From the NCBI RefSeq assembly GCF_002849605.1, contig NZ_NPIB01000004.1, forward strand, positions 1 to 64,000: a stretch of 64,000 nt of DNA, in the 5' to 3' direction. Each line of letters starts with the position of its first letter. The stretch's first letter is position 1. This document shows positions 1-9,738 of this stretch, in pieces. Both the position numbers and the translations under genes were made by a program. This DNA comes from Photobacterium carnosum. Its GTDB lineage: Bacteria; Pseudomonadota; Gammaproteobacteria; Enterobacterales; Vibrionaceae. The notes below the pieces were generated by a model. It did no database searches. It was not told where the DNA came from and saw only the letters and a program-made list of their open reading frames with translations.

Positions 1-2
1 TC

Positions 3-122
3 TGTTTTAGATTTAATTATCGGTTTCGAGTTGAAGATATATTCAATACGCTGATTAAATGTGGTGCAAAATCACCACCGATGCCAGAGAAATTATTAAC
101 TCTGGCTGAGTCTCGGTGGTAA
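3..122 (+). CDS. C-terminal end of an unidentified protein, cut by window start
   Basis: An open frame enters the window and ends at TAA 120-122, giving 39 residues rich in Arg, Lys and Pro. I cannot assign a family from this fragment. It sits immediately upstream of an exopolysaccharide operon on the same strand, so it could be the last gene of a preceding polysaccharide or regulatory unit. It does not look like the usual C-terminus of a polyprenyl glycosylphosphotransferase, which is the gene expected here by analogy with vps loci. Confidence 0.45.
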   Translation, partial: CFRFNYRFRVEDIFNTLIKCGAKSPPMPEKLLTLAESRW

Positions 123-166
123 TCAGGATCTTTAAAGGATTCGTCAGTGAGACTGCATACTAAACT

Positions 167-1489
167 ATGTGTTTATTTAAGATGAATAATATTTATTTAT
201 TATTAGTCGGTTGTACTTGTGCGACTTATAGCTTGGCTGTAAGTGCGGATAGTACTTTCCAAGAGTCTAATCATATAGACCCTTTTTTAGGTTTGACGTT
301 TTCTTCATCAGTGAATACAGAATATGGTTTTGATGATAATGTATTTAATCAACATGATGATCATATTATTGGCTCAGATTTTTATTTTTTAAACCCTTCG
401 ATATCAATTGTTGGTAAGCGAAATACAAAAGATTTTGGTTTTTATTATTCGGGTAATTATCGAAAATATAATAACGATGTCTTAAGCTATCGGGGGGAAA
501 GTGATCAAAATTATAAAGATCATAATCTGATGGGTGTTTTTACTTGGGAACTTGGTTTTCGACACCATTTAGAATTGTTAGCGAATTATGATATTGGCCA
601 TGAAGCTCTTGGAACTGGTGTCACTAATGGTTTTTATTTTTCTGATGAAAATCCATCAAAAAAATACGCGACATTTGATTTGTTTAATATTACGAGCCCC
701 ATTCAAAAAATAAATAAAAAAGTAAATATAAAATATATCTATGGTGCTAAAGACGCTAAAGGAAATATTGTTTTTGATTTATCACAAGATCGATTAGATT
801 ATGATATTCTTAGTAGTTACACCTCTGCTTTTAATACATATTTAAATGATGAAAATATGACAGAAACCGATGCTAATGTGACATTTAAGCATCAATATAC
901 TGATCGAACTCGTTTTGACTATAAGCTTATATATAAAAACTATAATTATAAGGATAACCAGCGTGATAATGATGATTTTATTATAGCATTTTCATTTATT
1001 AGTCAAATAACAGGAAAATCAAAAATAGAAGCTACGGTATCTAAAGTACAAAAGAAAATGCAAGGTGATGATTTTTATAGTATAAATTGGAATGTTAGTT
1101 ATAAATTGCAACCGACTGATTATTCTACTTTATTTGTAAAATCAAAAAGTGAAGTAAAAGAGCCTGAAAATACAGGTGATTTTATACAATCTTTTGAAAA
1201 TAGTATTACTTGGAAGCATCAATTTCTTGGACATATAACGAGTTCATTATCTTATAAACATATCTCTGATAAGTATCAGATTCGAGAACGTACAGATCGA
1301 TATGATAATGTTGTTTTTAATTTACATTATTTATTTCGACCTAAAATTGAGTTTATTTTCGATTATCAATATGCATTGTTTCATACCAATAATAGTACTG
1401 ATCCGGTATTTATTAATGGTGAAAATTATGAGAGACGTTTAGGTTATGAGAAAAATCAATTTGGTTTATCAGTTAAAGTGGCGATTTAA
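167..1489 (+). CDS. Outer-membrane beta-barrel protein of exopolysaccharide operon (VpsM-like)
   Basis: Predicted exported beta-barrel of about 435-440 residues. The N-terminus carries a hydrophobic signal segment ending around Ala-Val-Ser-Ala. ATG at 182 (Met6) starts directly with the signal peptide and may be the real start; neither start has a clear Shine-Dalgarno. The rest alternates aromatic and polar residues in many short strands, with Asn/Asp/Lys-rich loops and no other membrane segment, as in BBP2-type barrels of polysaccharide operons. It is followed by Wza- and Wzc-like genes, the same order as vpsM-vpsN-vpsO of V. cholerae. It probably helps export or anchor the polymer in the outer membrane. 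The family assignment rests on architecture and context, not on a specific motif. Confidence 0.7.
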   Translation: MCLFKMNNIYLLLVGCTCATYSLAVSADSTFQESNHIDPFLGLTFSSSVNTEYGFDDNVFNQHDDHIIGSDFYFLNPSISIVGKRNTKDFGFYYSGNYRKYNNDVLSYRGESDQNYKDHNLMGVFTWELGFRHHLELLANYDIGHEALGTGVTNGFYFSDENPSKKYATFDLFNITSPIQKINKKVNIKYIYGAKDAKGNIVFDLSQDRLDYDILSSYTSAFNTYLNDENMTETDANVTFKHQYTDRTRFDYKLIYKNYNYKDNQRDNDDFIIAFSFISQITGKSKIEATVSKVQKKMQGDDFYSINWNVSYKLQPTDYSTLFVKSKSEVKEPENTGDFIQSFENSITWKHQFLGHITSSLSYKHISDKYQIRERTDRYDNVVFNLHYLFRPKIEFIFDYQYALFHTNNSTDPVFINGENYERRLGYEKNQFGLSVKVAI

Positions 1490-1490
1490 A

Positions 1491-2030
1491 ATGAAAAAGA
1501 TAATAAGTATTATTTTAGTATTAACTCTTGGCTTGTTTATGAGTTCAGTTGTATCAGCTTCCTCAAAAACAGAAGTGCATGATTATTTACTTGGTGCTGG
1601 TGATCATATTCAGATTTTAGTATTTAATGAACCTGATTTATCGATGAAAGTAATTATTGATAGCAGTGGCAATATAATTTATCCGCTGATTGGTAAATTA
1701 CAATTAGCTGGGAAAACACCTAATCAAGTTGCTATTGATATTCGGAATAGGCTGAAAGACGGTTATATTAACCATCCAATGGTAACTGTTTCAATGCTTG
1801 AGTTTCGTCCAGTGTATGTTTCTGGTGAAGTTAAGACGCCAGGGAGTTATGAATACCAACCGGGGTTAACCGTAGAGAAAATTATCGCAGTTGCTGGAGG
1901 ATTTACTGATCGAGCCGATCGTAGTGATATTGATCTTCGTCGCTCAAATGGGCAACTTTTGAAAGATGTTATAGTAACTCAGGCCATTTCTCCTGGTGAT
2001 ATAGTTATTATTGATCAAAGTTTTTTCTAG
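1491..2030 (+). CDS. Polysaccharide export protein, Wza/SypC/VpsN-like
   Basis: Periplasmic/outer-membrane polysaccharide export protein of 179 residues. I place the start at ATG 1491, because it begins with a classic signal peptide (Met-Lys-Lys, hydrophobic core, Ala-Ser-Ala cleavage near residue 23); an upstream in-frame ATG at 1446 lies inside the previous gene. Mature protein: a Poly_export domain (YLLGAGDHIQILV through the IGKLQLAGKTP region, about 28-100), then one SLBB domain (VYVSGEVKTPGSYEY, about 108-160). It is about half the size of E. coli Wza, lacks the C-terminal helix that crosses the outer membrane, and has no lipobox Cys. It probably works with the neighbouring barrel protein as the exit path. 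Confidence 0.88.
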   Translation: MKKIISIILVLTLGLFMSSVVSASSKTEVHDYLLGAGDHIQILVFNEPDLSMKVIIDSSGNIIYPLIGKLQLAGKTPNQVAIDIRNRLKDGYINHPMVTVSMLEFRPVYVSGEVKTPGSYEYQPGLTVEKIIAVAGGFTDRADRSDIDLRRSNGQLLKDVIVTQAISPGDIVIIDQSFF

Positions 2031-2045
2031 ATAGGATAGTTATCG

Positions 2046-4145
2046 ATGAGTTCATTATTTGTTGAAGAAGGAAGTAAATTAGAAAGTACTATTGATTTTT
2101 CACGATTATTTAAATTAACAAAGAAAAATTGGTGGAAAATTTTAGCTTTTGTTGTGATTGTAACAGGTCTATCAATTCCATTTATTTTAAAATTAACACC
2201 AAAATATGAAGCTTATGCTACCGTATTGCTAAAGGCTCAACTCGCGAATCCAACAACATTTGATAAAGTCATTGATTTTGATTCTACACGTCGAGAGTAT
2301 TATGAAACGCAGTACCAATTATTAAAATCTCGCTGTGTGATTTCACGGGTGGTTGATAATTTGAAGTTGTATGAAAATCACGAATTTATTGGAAATAAAG
2401 AAGACAAACTAGATACGTTAGCGAAACAAAAAGAACGTAGCATTCAATATGTATTGAAACATATGACGGTATCACCTATTCGAAAAACACAATTAGTTGC
2501 AATTGGTTTTGAATCAATAACAGCAAAAGATGCAGCAGCTGTTGCTAATGATATTGTTAAAGTGTTTGTTAATTATTCAGTTGAAGATAATCGAGATGCT
2601 AATTTAAATGTATCATCATTGCTAAAAACAGAAGTAAGTGACTTAAATCATAAATTAAAAGCTAAGGAAGCTAAGCTAAATGCATTCCTAAAGACTGAAG
2701 GTTTAATTACTTTTCGTGGTGTTGATGGTTTTCAAACTGAACAATTATCATTATTGATGGATAATTTGGCGACGGCTACCGCTCAACGGGTAAATCTAGA
2801 AGCGCTTTATAATGTTGTGACGACTTATAAAAAACAAGGATTCAATGCATTAGCGGCTATTCCTGATGTTTCTCGTCATCCGCAGATGGAAAATTTACGG
2901 CAGATGATTATTGAGCAGAAAACACAATTGGCAGATCTTAAACACCGTTATGGTCCTAAATACGAGAAAGTAATTCAAGCTCAATCACAACTGAATATTC
3001 TTCAACGTCAAGCAACTAACTTAATTAATGAAATAGCAGAAGGGATTAAAGAGCAATATCAATTGGCAATAATTAAGCAAAATCAATTACAAACTGCTGT
3101 TGATAAACGGACAAACGCATTTCAGCTATTAGGTGAGAAAAAAACGATATATAACAATATGATGGATAAAATTAGTCAAACGCGTACGTTATATAATCAA
3201 CTGCTACAACGCCAGAATGAAACACAAGTAAGTGGCCAATTTTCTGAACCTACGGCAAAAGTGATTGATAGTGCGATCGTGCCATTAAAGCCAACAAAAC
3301 CGAATAAAAAATTATTAATTATCGTTATCGCTATTATGTCATTACTGATCTCGGTTTTATTTGTCATTGTAATGGCGGCCTTAAATAATAAAGTAATGTC
3401 TATCAATGAAGTAAAACGACGCTTAGGCCTTGAGGTTATTGGTGAGATTAAGTTATATCCACAACATGTTACTCCTCAATTAGTGTTTGATAATAGTGTA
3501 GAATTTTCAACATTAGATGAAGCCTCGTTAGGTATTCGTAGTCAGCTATTATTGTTTAATACTGATGCTAAAATGTTAGCTGTGACATCGGCAACGACGG
3601 GAGAGGGGAAGTCATTAGTCTCGACATTAGTTGCTAAAGCGATGGCTATTGATACTAAAGTATTATTGATTGATCTGAATCTACGTCATCCCAGCATTAC
3701 TCATTCTTTTGGCTATGCTAATAATAGTGGATTAACTGATATTCTTTATAATAATGTATTTGCGCGAGATGTTATTGTTAATCATCATGGCGTTGATATT
3801 TTAACTGTTGGAAGTGATACAACGCGTTCACCATTATTAGTATTAACGCATAATAAGTTAAGATCTTTATGTGCTGAACTACGACATGAATATGATTATA
3901 TTATTATAGATACACCTGCGGTGATGGATGCTAAAGATACTTTTTTAATTAGCCAGCTTACTGATGCTATTTTGTTTGTGGTTGCTTCTAATTATAATAG
4001 TTCTAATCTTTCTGTATCTGCGATAAATCAACTTAAACAATATAAAGCAACGGTGTTGGGGTGTATATTGACTAAAGTAAGTGAATCACTTTTAGAATCA
4101 AATGAGAATATAACAGTAACTTCGCCAAAGGATGTTCTTTTATGA
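2046..4145 (+). CDS. Wzc/VpsO-like chain-length regulator with tyrosine-kinase-type ATPase domain
   Basis: Inner-membrane polysaccharide co-polymerase of 699 residues that controls chain length in Wzy-type synthesis. N-terminal Wzz domain with first TM at about 33-51, a long periplasmic coiled-coil region, second TM at about 425-447, then a cytoplasmic BY-kinase domain. ATPase motifs: Walker A ATTGEGKS near 517-524, Walker A' VLLIDLNLRHP, Walker B YDYIIIDTPAVMD. The C-terminus ends SNENITVTSPKDVLL and lacks the tyrosine cluster that BY-kinases autophosphorylate. Its stop overlaps the start of the flippase gene by 4 bp (ATGA), so the genes are translationally coupled. Confidence 0.88.
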   Translation: MSSLFVEEGSKLESTIDFSRLFKLTKKNWWKILAFVVIVTGLSIPFILKLTPKYEAYATVLLKAQLANPTTFDKVIDFDSTRREYYETQYQLLKSRCVISRVVDNLKLYENHEFIGNKEDKLDTLAKQKERSIQYVLKHMTVSPIRKTQLVAIGFESITAKDAAAVANDIVKVFVNYSVEDNRDANLNVSSLLKTEVSDLNHKLKAKEAKLNAFLKTEGLITFRGVDGFQTEQLSLLMDNLATATAQRVNLEALYNVVTTYKKQGFNALAAIPDVSRHPQMENLRQMIIEQKTQLADLKHRYGPKYEKVIQAQSQLNILQRQATNLINEIAEGIKEQYQLAIIKQNQLQTAVDKRTNAFQLLGEKKTIYNNMMDKISQTRTLYNQLLQRQNETQVSGQFSEPTAKVIDSAIVPLKPTKPNKKLLIIVIAIMSLLISVLFVIVMAALNNKVMSINEVKRRLGLEVIGEIKLYPQHVTPQLVFDNSVEFSTLDEASLGIRSQLLLFNTDAKMLAVTSATTGEGKSLVSTLVAKAMAIDTKVLLIDLNLRHPSITHSFGYANNSGLTDILYNNVFARDVIVNHHGVDILTVGSDTTRSPLLVLTHNKLRSLCAELRHEYDYIIIDTPAVMDAKDTFLISQLTDAILFVVASNYNSSNLSVSAINQLKQYKATVLGCILTKVSESLLESNENITVTSPKDVLL

Positions 4146-5350
4146 GTTTAATAAAAGGGGCCTCTACGTTAGGTGGCGCTTCCGTTATTTCACAATTGAT
4201 AGGTGCGTGTACTATCCTTTTTATGTCATACCGTTTTGGTATGTCTGATGTGGGTAATTATGCACTTACATTTAGTATTATTATAATTGGTGCTCAAATC
4301 GCACTTTATGGTTCGCATTTTTTACTCCCTAAAGTTGATCAACAAGATATAGGTAAAGCTATTGTGTTTTGTCTGTTGCAATCTTGGATTTCGAGTGCAA
4401 TTTATATTTATATTGTCAGTCATTTTTTTACATTACCTTTTTTTGCGATTTATATATTAACCGCCAGTTATTCAATGATGATTATTTCTGAGTATGTTTT
4501 CTTACGAAATAAGGTGTTTAGTAAATTAGCTATTCAACGCATATCCGTTACTTCAATCGTATTTTTGGCACTATTAATATCATGGAATATTGAGTGTTTT
4601 TATTATATATGGGCGAGTGCACATTTATGTTTGATTGGTTATTGGTTGTATAAGTATTTAGACTTTAGTGTTTTTTCTAAATCTGATTTTTTACCAACAA
4701 CCCAAGTTCGTTTTTTTATTAAACACTGGAATCATTTATCACGAGTAGGTACTGCTGAAGTTGTGGCTAATGCAAGCTTACAGTTACCCACGGTGTTGAT
4801 TAATTATTGGTTTAGTCCATTAGTTGCAGGTTATTTTGCTGTCGTTAACCGTTTTTGTTTATCACCTGTACTTATTCTTGGACAATCAGTGCGTAATTAT
4901 ACGTTTTCTAAATGGTCTGAAGATTTTCGTAATAAAGTATTTAATTACGGTGAGTTTAAGCAAGTACGATTATTTTTAATGGCGATCGCAATAATGATTG
5001 TTAGCGGTATTTATTTTGTTTATCCATGGTTAACGCAACATGTTCTTGGTGAACAATGGGTACAGTCTGTTGAAACCTCACGTTTAATGTTGCCTTATGT
5101 ATTTGTGATGCTTGCTTTTGTACCAATGACTGTTATTGAATTAATATTTGGGACGCCTAATTATTTTTTACGCATTCAATGTGAGCAGCTAGTCATTGTT
5201 GTGTTAGCATTTTTAATAATGCCATTAATTTATAAAAGCTATGCAGTTTCATTGTTAGCCTTCACTGTGTTAACGGCAGGAAGATACTTAATGATTTATA
5301 TTAAAATTAATAAGCATGCCATTGTTTTGCGTGATGAGGGCGTCATGTAG
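4142..5350 (+). CDS. Wzx-like polysaccharide flippase
   Basis: Polytopic membrane protein of 402 residues with about twelve hydrophobic segments and Arg/Lys in the short loops, fitting the MATE/MOP-type polysaccharide flippases that move lipid-linked repeat units across the inner membrane. The start GASTLGGASVISQLIGA matches the usual N-terminus of such proteins. It overlaps the upstream Wzc-like gene by 4 bp and is followed at once by the polymerase candidate. The function is inferred from topology and operon position; the family has few sequence motifs. Confidence 0.78.
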   Translation: MSLIKGASTLGGASVISQLIGACTILFMSYRFGMSDVGNYALTFSIIIIGAQIALYGSHFLLPKVDQQDIGKAIVFCLLQSWISSAIYIYIVSHFFTLPFFAIYILTASYSMMIISEYVFLRNKVFSKLAIQRISVTSIVFLALLISWNIECFYYIWASAHLCLIGYWLYKYLDFSVFSKSDFLPTTQVRFFIKHWNHLSRVGTAEVVANASLQLPTVLINYWFSPLVAGYFAVVNRFCLSPVLILGQSVRNYTFSKWSEDFRNKVFNYGEFKQVRLFLMAIAIMIVSGIYFVYPWLTQHVLGEQWVQSVETSRLMLPYVFVMLAFVPMTVIELIFGTPNYFLRIQCEQLVIVVLAFLIMPLIYKSYAVSLLAFTVLTAGRYLMIYIKINKHAIVLRDEGVM

Positions 5351-6742
5351 ATGAATACTGGCACCTTTTTTCAGGTTTATGTCTTTATCACACTTGTTTT
5401 TAGTGGTACTGCTCAGTATTTTTCAAATATTGATGCTTTTCTATGGTTACCTTTTATTATGACGATGGTAATGGTTGCATTGGTACCATTACAAACCCGT
5501 TATAATTATGCGCAACTGGATCAGCTTGAAGCGGCAATATTAGTACTTTTTAGTGGTTTTTTTGTATTAGCGATAACTAGTACATTGATGCAAGAAGGGC
5601 TAAAAACCACTATTGCAGGTATTAAAAATGGGTTAGGAATATCATTGTTATTACCTTGTTTGATCCTTGGTTTTTGTCGTGAATCACAATTGTATCGGAT
5701 CACTCAAAAGTTATATTGGGTATTCTATGCTCAAATACCATTGGTAATATATCAAGCTTTAGTGGTTGTTCCTGCTCGTGTAGCTTTTCAAGGTAAAATG
5801 GATTCATGGGATTCTGTAGTAGGTACCTTTGGCGGTAGTATGGTTGCTGGCGGTAATGGGGCATCTATGGGGTTATTTACCTTACTTATTATGATGATGA
5901 AATTGTCTGAATATAAGCATGGTGTCGCTAAGTTATGGTCATTAGCTCTTCATATAATAATAGGATTTAGTATTTGTGTTATTGCTGAAGTGAAATTTGT
6001 CACTTTATTAGCACCGTTCTTTTTACTTTATGTCTATATTAAATCTAGTTATATTAAAGAAGTCAGAGTTATTGATTTTAAAACAATTATTTTATCTATT
6101 GTGGGGATTTTTATACTATTATCATTAATAATAACTATTTTATCATTAGGATTCTCAAGTAAATATCAATCACATTCGATGAGTATTTTTGATATGTTTC
6201 TACAAAATATTGGTTATATTTTTGATCCAACGATCATCGTCGCAGGTCTTGATGGTAACTTAGATGAATTAGGACGTGTAACGGCATTAGCATTTTGGTC
6301 ATACCATTCTGATATTTATGGCCTTGTGAATCAATTATTTGGTTATGGTTTAAATAGTTCAAATGCTGGTGGGGTCGATCCTGGTTATATTGCAATGTTG
6401 TTTGAATTAAGTTTAGGTTCAACAGCATTAGCCATTTTTTTATGGGAAATTGGCCTTGTAGGAACTGGATTATTATTAGCGATTGTATTTCTTATTTTGA
6501 AAGGGTCAAAGCCAAAACCATTATTTTCGACTAAGGATTTATCAAAAGAAGATATTAAATTACTCGCTTATCAGCCTGCTTTTATTGGATTTATTATTGC
6601 AGGTCTAATTACTTTGCCTTATTCGCCGTTACTTGCATTGATACCTGTATTTCAATTTCAGTTCTATTTTGTGTTAGGTGCAATAATGATTATTCGTAAA
6701 GCGACCTTAACAAAAGCAAGAGGTTTGACATGCTTGAATTGA
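5351..6742 (+). CDS. Wzy/O-antigen-ligase-like polymerase
   Basis: Polytopic membrane protein of 463 residues with 10-12 predicted TM segments and one large hydrophilic loop at about 300-355, which contains the GLDGNLDELGR and NQLFGYGLNSSNAGGVDPGY stretches. A long periplasmic loop late in the chain is typical of Wzy polymerases and O-antigen ligases. The start codon directly abuts the flippase stop, with no intergenic base. It probably polymerises the flipped repeat units. Wzy proteins diverge strongly, so this rests on topology and context. Confidence 0.7.
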   Translation: MNTGTFFQVYVFITLVFSGTAQYFSNIDAFLWLPFIMTMVMVALVPLQTRYNYAQLDQLEAAILVLFSGFFVLAITSTLMQEGLKTTIAGIKNGLGISLLLPCLILGFCRESQLYRITQKLYWVFYAQIPLVIYQALVVVPARVAFQGKMDSWDSVVGTFGGSMVAGGNGASMGLFTLLIMMMKLSEYKHGVAKLWSLALHIIIGFSICVIAEVKFVTLLAPFFLLYVYIKSSYIKEVRVIDFKTIILSIVGIFILLSLIITILSLGFSSKYQSHSMSIFDMFLQNIGYIFDPTIIVAGLDGNLDELGRVTALAFWSYHSDIYGLVNQLFGYGLNSSNAGGVDPGYIAMLFELSLGSTALAIFLWEIGLVGTGLLLAIVFLILKGSKPKPLFSTKDLSKEDIKLLAYQPAFIGFIIAGLITLPYSPLLALIPVFQFQFYFVLGAIMIIRKATLTKARGLTCLN

Positions 6743-7230
6743 TTAAAAAAGAGTTAATATTAAATCCGAGTTTAACATCTAAATTTTTTATTGTTAACTT
6801 TCGATTAGCGTCTTTATTTTATACTTCTGGAAGAATAAAAAAAATATTTATTATTAACGTTATTATTCTTAAATTACTTAAATTTATCTGTGGGCTTGAT
6901 ATATCACCAAAAACAAAGATTGGTGCTGGGTTCATATTATATCACCCTCAAAATATTGTCATTAATGCGGATAGTATATTAGGAGACAATGTGATGCTTA
7001 AACACAATGTTACTCTTGGTAATAAAGTCGATCATGTTACTGGCCTGCATGTATCACCCGTTATTGGCAATAATGTTGAATTAAGCCCTGGAGTGGTTGT
7101 GTTAGGTAACGTGAGTATTGGCGACAATTCAATTATTGGTGCGGGAGCAATTGTTGTGAAAAGTATACCTAAAAATTCGATTGCGGTTGGGAATCCTGCA
7201 AAAGTGATTAAACAAGTCGAGGAGGGCTGA
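6730..7230 (+). CDS. Hexapeptide-repeat acetyltransferase (serine acetyltransferase-like, VpsG-type)
   Basis: Acyltransferase of 166 residues with a left-handed beta-helix built from hexapeptide repeats at about 55-160 (NADSILGDNVMLKHNVTLG, PVIGNNVELSPGVVVLG, IGDNSIIGAGAIVV). It ends with NSIAVGNPAKVIK, the usual closing turn of CysE/WcaF-type O-acetyltransferases. The N-terminal 50 residues are basic and hydrophobic and may hold it at the membrane. It overlaps the polymerase gene by 13 bp. In this operon it most likely acetylates the sugar repeat unit rather than making O-acetylserine. Confidence 0.85.
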   Translation: MLELIKKELILNPSLTSKFFIVNFRLASLFYTSGRIKKIFIINVIILKLLKFICGLDISPKTKIGAGFILYHPQNIVINADSILGDNVMLKHNVTLGNKVDHVTGLHVSPVIGNNVELSPGVVVLGNVSIGDNSIIGAGAIVVKSIPKNSIAVGNPAKVIKQVEEG

Positions 7231-7233
7231 CTG

Positions 7234-8457
7234 ATGGATAATAAAGTCAATGTGATTAACTTTGTGCCTGAAGAGTTACCATCTTATCGTCCAGACGTTG
7301 ATGTTTTATATTCTAAAGAGTTACCCAAAGAGGGCGTCAATACCACGATTGTTGGTATGCCTAAAACTGAAACTGTGAATATTCAAACAGAAGGTAGCAC
7401 ATTAAAAACAAGTAAAAAAACAGCTAATCGTCATTTAGATTCAGTGGTTTATTTCTTTAATGCTGCAAAGTTAGCTTTTAGTGCAAAAAAAGACGGTTTT
7501 CAATTAATTCAAGTGCGTGACATGGTGTGGGTTGGTTTAACTTGTTTAGTGATCGCTAAATTAATTAAGCTACCTTATACCTATTGGGTGTCATTTTTGT
7601 ATGCTGAAAGTCGTATTCTGCGAGCGAAAGATCAAACTGAAAATATACCGAGCTGGAAGCGTCCGATTATTTTAGCGCGTGGTTTGCTTGAGGCGTTTAT
7701 TCTTTATCGTATTATTTTACCGCACTCAGAGCGTATATATGTACAAAGTGACTTTATGCTTAATTATATTAAAGATAAAGGCATTGAACAAAGCAATATG
7801 ATGGTTGTGCCAATGGGTGTTGATTTTGAGAAGATTGATGGCTTTGTTAATACCGATGCTATAAAAATACAACAATGGGGTGATGCGCCTGTTATTGGTT
7901 ATCTAGGTAGTCTTGATCGACTTCGTAAACTTGACGTTATTATTGAAGCATTTAAAGAAGCTAAGGTTACTGTGCCAGATCTTAAATTACTTTTTGTTGG
8001 TGATTCTGAAGTGATGAAAGATCGCGAGTTTTTACAACAAACAGCTGATGATATGGGATTGAGTGATGATTTTCATATTACAGGTTGGGTACAAACAGAG
8101 CAGGCGTGGGCATATCTTAAAGGTGTCGATATGGTGATTGGTTTTATGAACCGCGGATTGTTGTTAGATGTATCAACACCGACCAAGGCAATGGAATATA
8201 TGGCACTTAAAAAAGCCATGATTTGTAATGATTCACCTGATCAGCAATTTGTGATTGAGCAATCTGGCTGTGGGCGAGTAACTAATGGAACAAGCCAATC
8301 ATATGCTGCTGCGATGGTTGAATTGGCACAACAGCCAATGACACTAACAGAGCTAGATGCTGGATATAATTACATTAAAAATAACCGTTCTTACGCGTTT
8401 ATTGGTGAGCAAGTTGCTGCTGATATTAAGAATGTTGTTAATCAAAAAAATTCCTAA
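7234..8457 (+). CDS. Glycosyltransferase, GT4-like
   Basis: Cytoplasmic glycosyltransferase of 407 residues with two Rossmann-like halves. The C-terminal half has the GT4 pattern: VIGYLGSLDRLRKLDVIIEAF near 220-245, LKLLFVGDSE, then a conserved region STPTKAMEYMALKKAMI in place of the usual E-x7-E segment. A good AGGAGG-type ribosome binding site at the end of the acetyltransferase gene supports ATG 7234. It presumably adds one sugar of the exopolysaccharide repeat unit; donor and linkage cannot be read from the sequence. Confidence 0.82.
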   Translation: MDNKVNVINFVPEELPSYRPDVDVLYSKELPKEGVNTTIVGMPKTETVNIQTEGSTLKTSKKTANRHLDSVVYFFNAAKLAFSAKKDGFQLIQVRDMVWVGLTCLVIAKLIKLPYTYWVSFLYAESRILRAKDQTENIPSWKRPIILARGLLEAFILYRIILPHSERIYVQSDFMLNYIKDKGIEQSNMMVVPMGVDFEKIDGFVNTDAIKIQQWGDAPVIGYLGSLDRLRKLDVIIEAFKEAKVTVPDLKLLFVGDSEVMKDREFLQQTADDMGLSDDFHITGWVQTEQAWAYLKGVDMVIGFMNRGLLLDVSTPTKAMEYMALKKAMICNDSPDQQFVIEQSGCGRVTNGTSQSYAAAMVELAQQPMTLTELDAGYNYIKNNRSYAFIGEQVAADIKNVVNQKNS

Positions 8458-9677
8458 TGGCTGGTGATTCAATGAAAGTTCTATTTGTTAATAAATTCTT
8501 CTTCCCACATGGCGGTGCTGAAACTGTTTTCTTTCAAGAACGCGATATGGTTCAAGACGCGGGGTATCAAGTTATTGATTTTTCAATGAAGCATGAAAAG
8601 AACACCCTATCAGATTATGCTGATTATTTTGTTGATAATGTTGATTATCATGGCAAACATTCTATTTTTAATAATATTAAAGTCGCGGTAAATTTTATAC
8701 ATAATCAATATGCATGTGATCAATTTGAAAAGCTAATTAAAGCTGAACGACCTGATATTGTTCATTTCCATAATATTTATCATCAAATTACACCGTCAGT
8801 GATCAAGATTGCACAAAAGTTAGGCTGTAAAACAGTATTAACAGCGCATGATTATAAGTCTGTTTGCCCCAACTACAGCATGCTTGCTGCTGGGCAGAAT
8901 ATTGAATTAGATTGGATCACGGGGAGTAATCTTAATCTCTTTAAATACCAGTGGCAGGATGGTTCATGGCCGCGCAGTGTATTGTTATCATTAGAAGCGT
9001 TATATCATCGTATGATGAAGAGCTATGAAGCATTAGACGCTGTTATAGCACCTTGTGAATTTATGAAATCAATGATCTTACGTCAAATTCCATCAGTAAA
9101 TGTTGATGTGATCGTCAATGGTATTGATGCATCAACCACTGATATTGGTAACGACGGTGGTTACTTTTTATTTTGTGGTCGATTAACGCAAGAAAAAGGC
9201 ATTGTGACGTTAGCACAAGCGCATAGTCAACTAACGGGAAATACGCCGCTTAAAGTATTAGGCACTGGGCCAATGTTTGATCATATTAAACAACATTTTG
9301 ATAATGTTGAGTTATTAGGTTTTCAAACTGGAGATGTATTGACTGAAATTATCAAAAATGCAAAAGCGGTTATTGTGCCATCTGAGTGGAATGAAAACTG
9401 CTCTATGTCAGTGTTAGAAGCGATGAGCTATGGTAAGCCGGTTATTGGAGCAAATATTGGTGGCATTCCTGAGCAAGTGGTCGACGGTGAAACAGGCTAT
9501 CTATTTACATCTGGTGATGCTAATGATCTTGCCGCTAAAATGCAGTTATTGGCTGATGATGAAGCATTAGTCGTTACAATGGGACACAAGGGGCGCGCTC
9601 GATTATTAGAGAAATATTCACTAGATGTCCATAAAAGAGATTTGATTGCATTATATCAATCGCTTTTAGCTAACTAA
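8457..9677 (+). CDS. Glycosyltransferase, GT4 family
   Basis: GT4 retaining glycosyltransferase of about 401-406 residues. The N-terminal domain begins MKVLFVNKFFFPHGGAETV, the donor domain has FCGRLTQEKGIVTLAQA, and the E-x7-E signature lies in SEWNENCSMSVLEAMSYGKPV followed by GGIPEQV. ATG 8457 overlaps the previous stop (TAATG); ATG 8472, six codons in, gives the more typical family N-terminus and is an equally good start. It is the second of three sugar transferases in the operon. Confidence 0.88.
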   Translation: MAGDSMKVLFVNKFFFPHGGAETVFFQERDMVQDAGYQVIDFSMKHEKNTLSDYADYFVDNVDYHGKHSIFNNIKVAVNFIHNQYACDQFEKLIKAERPDIVHFHNIYHQITPSVIKIAQKLGCKTVLTAHDYKSVCPNYSMLAAGQNIELDWITGSNLNLFKYQWQDGSWPRSVLLSLEALYHRMMKSYEALDAVIAPCEFMKSMILRQIPSVNVDVIVNGIDASTTDIGNDGGYFLFCGRLTQEKGIVTLAQAHSQLTGNTPLKVLGTGPMFDHIKQHFDNVELLGFQTGDVLTEIIKNAKAVIVPSEWNENCSMSVLEAMSYGKPVIGANIGGIPEQVVDGETGYLFTSGDANDLAAKMQLLADDEALVVTMGHKGRARLLEKYSLDVHKRDLIALYQSLLAN

Positions 9678-9690
9678 TTTCCCCGAATAA

Positions 9691-9719
9691 TAAAATGTCA
9701 GGTAACCGCTGGCATTTTA
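9691..9719 (+). other. Stem-loop inside the exopolysaccharide operon
   Basis: Arms 9691-9701 and 9709-9719 pair over 11 bp with one G-U pair and a 7-nt loop. It occupies the only sizeable gap (61 bp) between the glycosyltransferase genes. No clear T-run follows it, so it is more likely a leaky terminator or an RNA-processing/stability element than a full stop. Confidence 0.5.
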
Positions 9720-9738
9720 CATTTAAAGAGACGGTATT

